64,000 nucleotides of DNA from Halichondria panicea (taxonomy: Eukaryota; Porifera; Demospongiae; Suberitida; Halichondriidae), in the NCBI RefSeq assembly GCF_963675165.1, contig NC_087383.1, forward strand, positions 2,386,979-2,450,978. The letters run 5' to 3'. Each line of letters begins with the position of its first letter. Within the stretch, counting starts at the first letter, position 1. Positions 58,703 to 64,000 of this stretch are shown piece after piece. The position numbers and the translations under genes were made by a program. The notes below the pieces were generated by a model. That model was not told where the DNA came from and made no database searches. It was given only the letters and a program-made list of their open reading frames with translations.

Positions 58703-58752
58703 AAAAGTGGGTGTATATCAGTATTTGGCATCTGAGATACACCCACTTTTTT
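58703..58752. repeat. Short hairpin, AAAGTGGGTGTAT arms
   Basis: A paralogue of 11978-12022 with a longer loop. It lies 95 bases upstream of the NLR-E start codon. Confidence 0.55.
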
Positions 58753-58845
58753 TGCAAAAACAAAACACAATATATTTCAGAGTCTGAGATAGAGAGCTAA
58801 CTCTTCAATCTATGCTGCAAGGCACAGATTTATATATTTACTGGA

Positions 58846-59628
58846 ATGGCTACTAAAGAGCAGAACCAAGGTATAAAGAGTGTCATGTTTCCTATAAAGA
58901 ATAAACCCAATGGAACTCACCTATTGTTTTGTTTCCCCAGACTCCACCACCTCGTGTCCTCCCTCCCGAGAGAGGGTCCTGCTGAACCACAAGCTGTCCT
59001 CGTACAGGGACTACCTACAAAGTCGCTACAGAGAACCAGACTCCACATCAGTCACACAATGGCCTCCCGTCTCAACAAAAACAATTTTCAAACTGGCCAT
59101 GATTCAGAAGGAGAAAATACAGAGAGGCAGAATTGACGATGAATTTTTTAGACTATCAATCACAGGAAAAATTGACGATATTTTACTTCAAAAAACTCCG
59201 GTTGACTTGATAAACATTTTCTCTGAGATTATAGATAGACGAAACTTTGTGTTGATTGAAGGAGCTCCCGGCTCTGGCAAGAGCACCCTTGCTCTACACA
59301 TCTGTCAGGAGTGGGCAAAGGGGAAACTGTTCCAAGAGCTCGATATTGCAATCCTCGTGAAACTAAGAGATCCCCTCGTTAGAGAAGCCATTACAATTGC
59401 TGACATACTTCCCTGCATTTATACGGCCGAATAACAGAAGATGGAATGAAGACGCTTGCCAGACATCTAACCACCCACTGCTCTGAACTGACACGATTGT
59501 ACATACCCAGACACCTAAGATCCTGTATCGAGACAGTATTTAGGGACGCTAACAAAGAAAGGAAGAGAAATGGACTACCTGAGATTAATGTGTATGCATT
59601 TAATCTCGACCATTGCATGTACTTTTGA
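58846..59628 (+). pseudogene. NLR-E: internally deleted NLR (no Death-fold exon, NACHT fused to last LRR)
   Basis: Exon 1 is 58846-58870 (MATKEQNQ). The Death-fold exon and its flanking intron parts are deleted, so the intron runs straight to the exon 3 acceptor at 58940. Exon 3 (58941-59434) reads through Walker A GAPGSGKST and DPLVREAITIADILP, then stops at 59432-59434. From there the sequence is the final LRR segment of NLR-C (EDGMKTLARHL... to VYAFNLDHCMYF, ending 59628). Everything between NACHT position LPC and the last LRR is missing. The joint lies at nearly the same codon where NLR-B loses homology. Confidence 0.88.
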
Positions 59629-60180
59629 CAACTATTATATTTTATTCTACAATAATAATTATCCAATATTGCTTCGAGAAAAGAAAAAAGTAGCGTACAG
59701 ACATAATTATTACACGTAAAACAAAGGTCGACGTTGTTATTAATGGAAGTTGCATTGGTCAATATAATTATAGCACATGTACAGATGGTGACGAGTGAAT
59801 TCAATGCTTCCTACTGACACGGAGAGCATGTCATGCACTAGCTGTATGTATGTAACTGAATACACTATTGTAATAATGCTATAATCTCCACCTAGCTAGC
59901 CTCCTTCACAGGCTTTCAAGAGAAGTGTGGCCTGGGCCGGGATCGAGGCTAATCATTAATTTTATTCTAGAACAATTATTTGCTTCAGTGCACAGAAGAC
60001 TAGAAGGATGTCAGCACATTACATAACTAAAAAACAAATCAGTTGGAATTGGTCCAGTAATAATGATGGTTTAAATTCAATTCTCCCTACAGTGTGTCAC
60101 AGAGAGCTGTACGTATAAAACTGTCAATGAACACAATTTGCTAATGGGAATCCAATTTAACGCTCTGTCGATTTTGTTAA
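59629..60180. other. NLR-E 3' flank, duplicate of 28486-29080
   Basis: Nearly identical to the NLR-C flank, including the short hairpin at about 59895-59950. No gene is seen. Confidence 0.7.
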
Positions 60181-60189
60181 TGAGGAAGA

Positions 60190-60510
60190 TAAGCAGATTA
60201 ACGTTCACTTTGGCCCTCCCAAACATCTTCATGATTGCCAGGCCCTCGTATTGCAGATGAAGGAGGTCCTGTGTGGGGAGAAGAGAGGGCAGTGAAACAC
60301 TTCAACTGGTATAAGACAAAGAATGCATGTATTTGCAAGACAAATGAATACATGTACTTACATACACCGTACAAGCATACCAACACTATACCTGACACAA
60401 GGCAGTAAACTTCTCGAACACTACGTACCTACCAAATTAATTCTACCTGTACACACACCCTCACCTGGAGGACCAGCTCCACCTTCTCTATCTGCCTGAT
60501 GTGATCTCAA
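60190..60510 (-). pseudogene. Kinesin-like gene, cassette F (two exons)
   Basis: Terminal exon below 60267 and the EKVELVLQ end of the FRNVVFKM exon near 60470-60505. Upstream cassette exons are replaced by sequence duplicated from 34310-37020. Confidence 0.45.
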
Positions 60511-60639
60511 ACACAACATGTCCGAACCTGAACCTGGGCGAATCAGAATTCATAATTTCATTTCATTCATTATTTTTTATCAACAAATAATTATCTAGTC
60601 CTGTACTAATTTAATGTACATACATGCATAATGTAGGCC

Positions 60640-61990
60640 ACCGGCAATTACGACACGTGATCCCAGAGTATACGTTGAAGTTAGCCGCTCCTTCTCTTAT
60701 TTATGGGCTCCTGGTATTAACAAGGCAACAAAAGCAATCTGAATCATAACTTGGAATTGCCTGTAAAATGTAAACCCCTTATAATAAGGAAATTTGATGG
60801 GTGTTTTAATTGGGCGATTTACTGAAAAATTCCCAAATTAAAATGTTCTGGTGGACACAACGTCACTGTATATAGTATTGTATTGCATTCGCCAAATAAT
60901 CACCAAATTTTCCAGCTGTACAGTGCGTCAACTCTCCTCATATTTCGTCTAACTGAAGTGATTGCGATGGTACGTAGCTCAGCTAACTTGTTGCTTGATT
61001 CATTGTGGTAGAATGATATAAGCTCAAACTTGCATGTATAGGGAGCTGAGGGCCTGTATTTACTATCTTTTACTATCTATGTGTGAGTCTAACTACCGCT
61101 GCATATGTAGTGAATCAAATCTGAAAGGAACTTGTGTTGCTCAAAATGGGGATTTCCCAGAAGCAGCTTGTTGACCTCGAGCATCAAGCATAAATGAGTA
61201 GGAGGAATGATAATGCTGTGCAAGTAGAGTACATACTCTGTAAGTTGTGTGAAAGTCTGCAGTATAGATAGTCTGTAAGATGCATCACTTTACTGTGATT
61301 TTGTGATGTGTGGGTGGTGCATGTGGGTGGATTAAAATAACACACAGACAGAGGTAATCACTACATTGTGGTTGCAGTGCTCTTGCAAAGGAAAACCACT
61401 GTACTAGCAACTTCATTAGGAAGAGTATGCAACTCCACATACTTAAAACCGTAGTAGGCGTTCTGTTCAACCTTCGTCACATGCTGTCAGGGTTTCATAG
61501 GATAAAAACTGGGGGGGGGGGGAAGGTGTACGTGCACCGAAAAATGTTGACCACACCTCCTATTACATCACTATACATAAAGGTTCACCCAAACCCTGGC
61601 TGTCGTGAAATCTTAAATTAGGATGTTTGCAATGAATTATCAAGTACCTTTACAAGGGCTAGCACATTGTATCTCAAGTGTCTGTGGTTACAATCAGGGT
61701 TTCATGAAGAGGGGTGGGAGCACTCAGATTTCCCAAAATTCCCCCCTGGAAACATGAACAATTAATGATGTACCAAATTGTACAGTGAGATCTAGTACAT
61801 GTAGCTATAATGATTATTCTACATGTATCAGTTGAGAAAAAGCCTCTTACGTCCGTATAGCGGGTATATTTCGAGGGTATAAATTTTCGTGCTATAGCGC
61901 CCTTTTTGCAGCATGCATGTAATATTAAATTCGCGGTTTATGCCTAATCCGCGAAAACACGAACATCATACACTGTACGAAAAATAAAAC
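60640..61990. other. Duplicate of 35647-37020, no gene seen
   Basis: Matches the 35.6-37.0 kb region in order, including the right half of the palindromic element, poly-G next to CAGGGTTTCAT at 61485, and a truncated CCGTATAGCGGG MITE at 61856-61968. Small differences are scattered throughout. Confidence 0.65.
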
Positions 61991-62099
61991 TACAAAACTA
62001 TTCTACAGCAATAGGCTCAACGTGGCTGTATGAATATTTAAAATACGAAATATTTCCAGTCCTACAGTATTATAAACTCTTTAACCACAACTTTGGTTA

Positions 62100-62766
62100 A
62101 CATAATATTATTTCTTACCTAAACTTGTTGAAGGCATGAGAGTGAGTGTTCGGGTTCATTACTGACAGGGCATCATTCTCAGTCTCAACTCACATCAACC
62201 TCCAGCATGGGGTGGGTCGATCACAGTGACATAACACACACAAACTGTGCAAAGGAACAGGAAAACATGATAAACCGGCATTATGGTAACTTAAACCAAC
62301 AGATGATAAATGGACTAAAATCATGAAAACTCACTAATAATAACGAGTGCTGCAAACTGCGATGTGCTAATGCATGCCTCTCACTTATAGTTTCGATTAG
62401 GGGGGAGGGGCTAAATGAGGCTCTTTATACTGCTAATCACAGGGGCCCCTCTTTCCGTATTCCCCAAAACCTATAATCGCAGTCACGTGACCCCTAACCT
62501 CTAGCGTGAGAGATATGAATGGGCACGTACATGTAACATCTGCTTAACCGGTACCTCGCGGATATGACACAACAAATCTACTGCAACCTGTAAGACTAGT
62601 CTGATATACATGTACCACAGAAACAGTGTGCTTGCATACATGCTAATTTAAAACTACTCACATCTGCATAGTTCCAATTTTCACTCCAGCTCAGCCATGA
62701 CACCCGGGTCCATGATTTGATATCTCTTGAGCAGCTTCTCCTCCATGTCTAGATGACTGCACTTCT
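62100..62766 (-). pseudogene. Kinesin-gene exon remnants beside EFR3 copy 3
   Basis: The exon at about 62120-62190 reads ETENDALSVMNPNTHSHAFN with a good donor (GTAAGA), the clearest version of this exon. The coiled-coil exon near 62680-62755 is decayed (MDPGVMAEL then stop), as at 18365-18445. 62230-62766 is a copy of 17930-18454. Confidence 0.5.
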
Positions 62767-63504
62767 CAGGGGCGTAGGCAGGATTTTGAGGAAGGGGGGG
62801 CTGAGCTGAAAAGCTGGTTTCTGGCGCGAAGTCTCCGAAAATTTTCGGCGACCGGAAACCACACCTCCTAATTAATGACTAATTTCCGGGAATATTAATT
62901 TTGTTGTACTTGCTAATTAATTTTTATGATGTTACAATTTTTTTGTACTTGTAATAATGATTAATATGCATGAAAACATTGCTAATAATTATTTACATAA
63001 TATAATTATATTATGATAATGTAGCTGATCAGTTACTTTGCTGGCTCTTCATCAGTACTCAGGCTGGCAGTACTAGAGCTTGGCAAGCTGGCACTAGAGC
63101 TTGGCAAGTTGGTACTAGATCTTGGCCTTGAGAAATAGTGGTCCAGTTTCTGTGACATAGTTGCTGCTCTCAAATCAACCTCTGTGGTAGATTATTGATC
63201 AGTTGCACAGTGCATTGCGCATGTGCAAGAAATAGTTTATAGCCACACCTGCTTCAATTAAATATTAACTGCATGCATGCTAAATAAGAAGCTAGATCTA
63301 GCTAGCTAGCTTAGTTACACTGAAGAATTAAAGTTACTAGTATAGTATAGCTAGCTCTTGGACATGCTGTTTGTCTGCCACTAATCTATACCAGTAATTC
63401 CCAGGCTAAAGACAGTCATCAGAGAAGGTGGGGCTCTTAGTGTGGCTTTTGCAGAGGAAGGGGGGGCTCCAGCCCCCAAAGCCCTGCCCCTCCCTACGCC
63501 CCTG
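62767..63504. mobile_element. 738-bp TIR element, CAGGGGCGTAGG ends, 5-bp TSD
   Basis: Perfect 12-base TIR CAGGGGCGTAGG; CTTCT at 62762-62766 and 63505-63509. The paralogous empty site at about 18460 has CTTCT once. The interior has GGCAAGCTGGCACTAGAGCT-type repeats near 63065-63125 and GGGGGGCTCCAGCCCCC near the right end. No transposase. Related in design to 2751-3615. Confidence 0.9.
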
Positions 63505-63835
63505 CTTCTAGAAGGTAAAAGGAAAACAAAATAATGCATTTGGTAAAGATCTACTCTCATGCAAACAACATTGTAATTAGTATTGAGAGCAAATATATGT
63601 GATGATCATTACCAAATTTACTGGTAAAGGGTCAAACTGTTAGCAAGAGAGTTCATAATAGACGAACTCTTGCTGTTAGTATGTAAAATTGCCAGCTATG
63701 GACCCCAACTAGTACCTACATGCAAATTTTAGGGGGGGGGGGAATTGGAGCTAGGGGGAATATCCCCCTTCCCCCCTGTATGACACACTGCTCACCCTTT
63801 AGAAGACTGCCCCCCCCCCATACACACACACTCAC

Positions 63836-64000
63836 CCTTCTAGAAGAATGTCCCACAATAGCCTTCGGAGCTGTCTCCTTCCTCTTAGCAATCACTCCAT
63901 CGATGTGCGTCTTGAGTACCTCGTTTCGACTAATCTTGGGCGCTAGATACAGCACACCTGCCACTGTAGCATGTAGCACCACTCTGTGATGTGCCTCAAG
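63836..64000 (-). pseudogene. EFR3 copy 3 (last exon, cut by the window edge)
   Basis: Matches 18789-18950 and 38110-38275: HHRVVLHATVAGVLYL, RNEVLKTHIDGVIAKRKE, donor GTGAG at its lower end. It keeps the 7 bases lost in copy 1 and is open as far as seen. It may belong to an intact gene beyond the window, so calling it a pseudogene is provisional. Confidence 0.65.

Overview
The window reads as an intron-containing metazoan genome, most likely a demosponge close to Amphimedon queenslandica. The evidence is NLR immune genes (Death-fold, NACHT, LRR) of the kind expanded in that sponge, short introns with GT/AG borders, and a very high density of small TIR elements, including the TGCCTCG and CCGTATAGCGGG families. 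The species is an inference; I could not run a search. There is no operon structure and no bacterial gene.

The window is a mosaic of segmental duplications built from three gene modules. (1) NLR genes on the + strand: NLR-A 3-1349 (cut by the window edge), NLR-B 12115-13065 (truncated), NLR-C 25514-28485 (intact, three exons, about 901 aa), NLR-D 52111-52747 and NLR-E 58846-59628 (both internally deleted). (2) A kinesin-like gene on the - strand, present as seven or more partial exon cassettes after and between the NLRs. The best copies, 43.9-49.0 kb and 53.0-58.5 kb, include motor exons with the SRSHTIF and DLAGSER motifs, then coiled-coil exons and C-terminal exons. (3) An EFR3 (plasma-membrane PI4KA anchor) homologue on the - strand, 24622 down to 18789, with partial copies at 38110-38937 and 63836-64000.

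Layout. 1-13 kb holds NLR-A, cassette A broken by two TIR elements, then NLR-B. 13-25 kb holds cassette B and the EFR3 gene, then a gag-like remnant. 25.5-28.5 kb is NLR-C. 28.5-39 kb holds two cassette tails, a fold-back element, a 28-bp minisatellite and EFR3 copy 2. 39-49 kb holds kinesin copies. 49-52 kb is transposon-derived material (gag-like, Ulp1-like and PHD fragments). 52-60 kb repeats NLR, kinesin, NLR. 60-64 kb repeats parts of 28-38 kb and 18-19 kb.

Functionally, the one gene that looks intact is NLR-C, a probable cytosolic pattern receptor. Its Death-fold would signal, its NACHT domain would oligomerise on ATP, and its LRRs would sense. The other NLR copies look like decayed or donor sequence, and the differences among them fall on the predicted ligand-facing LRR positions. 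Kinesin and EFR3 fragments seem to be passengers of the duplication process. Because paralogous copies can be compared inside the window, several mobile elements can be delimited to the base with empty sites and target duplications. One is a 2.27-kb TIR element carrying a CXC-domain gene. Another is a TA-flanked MITE seen occupied, empty and as an excision footprint.
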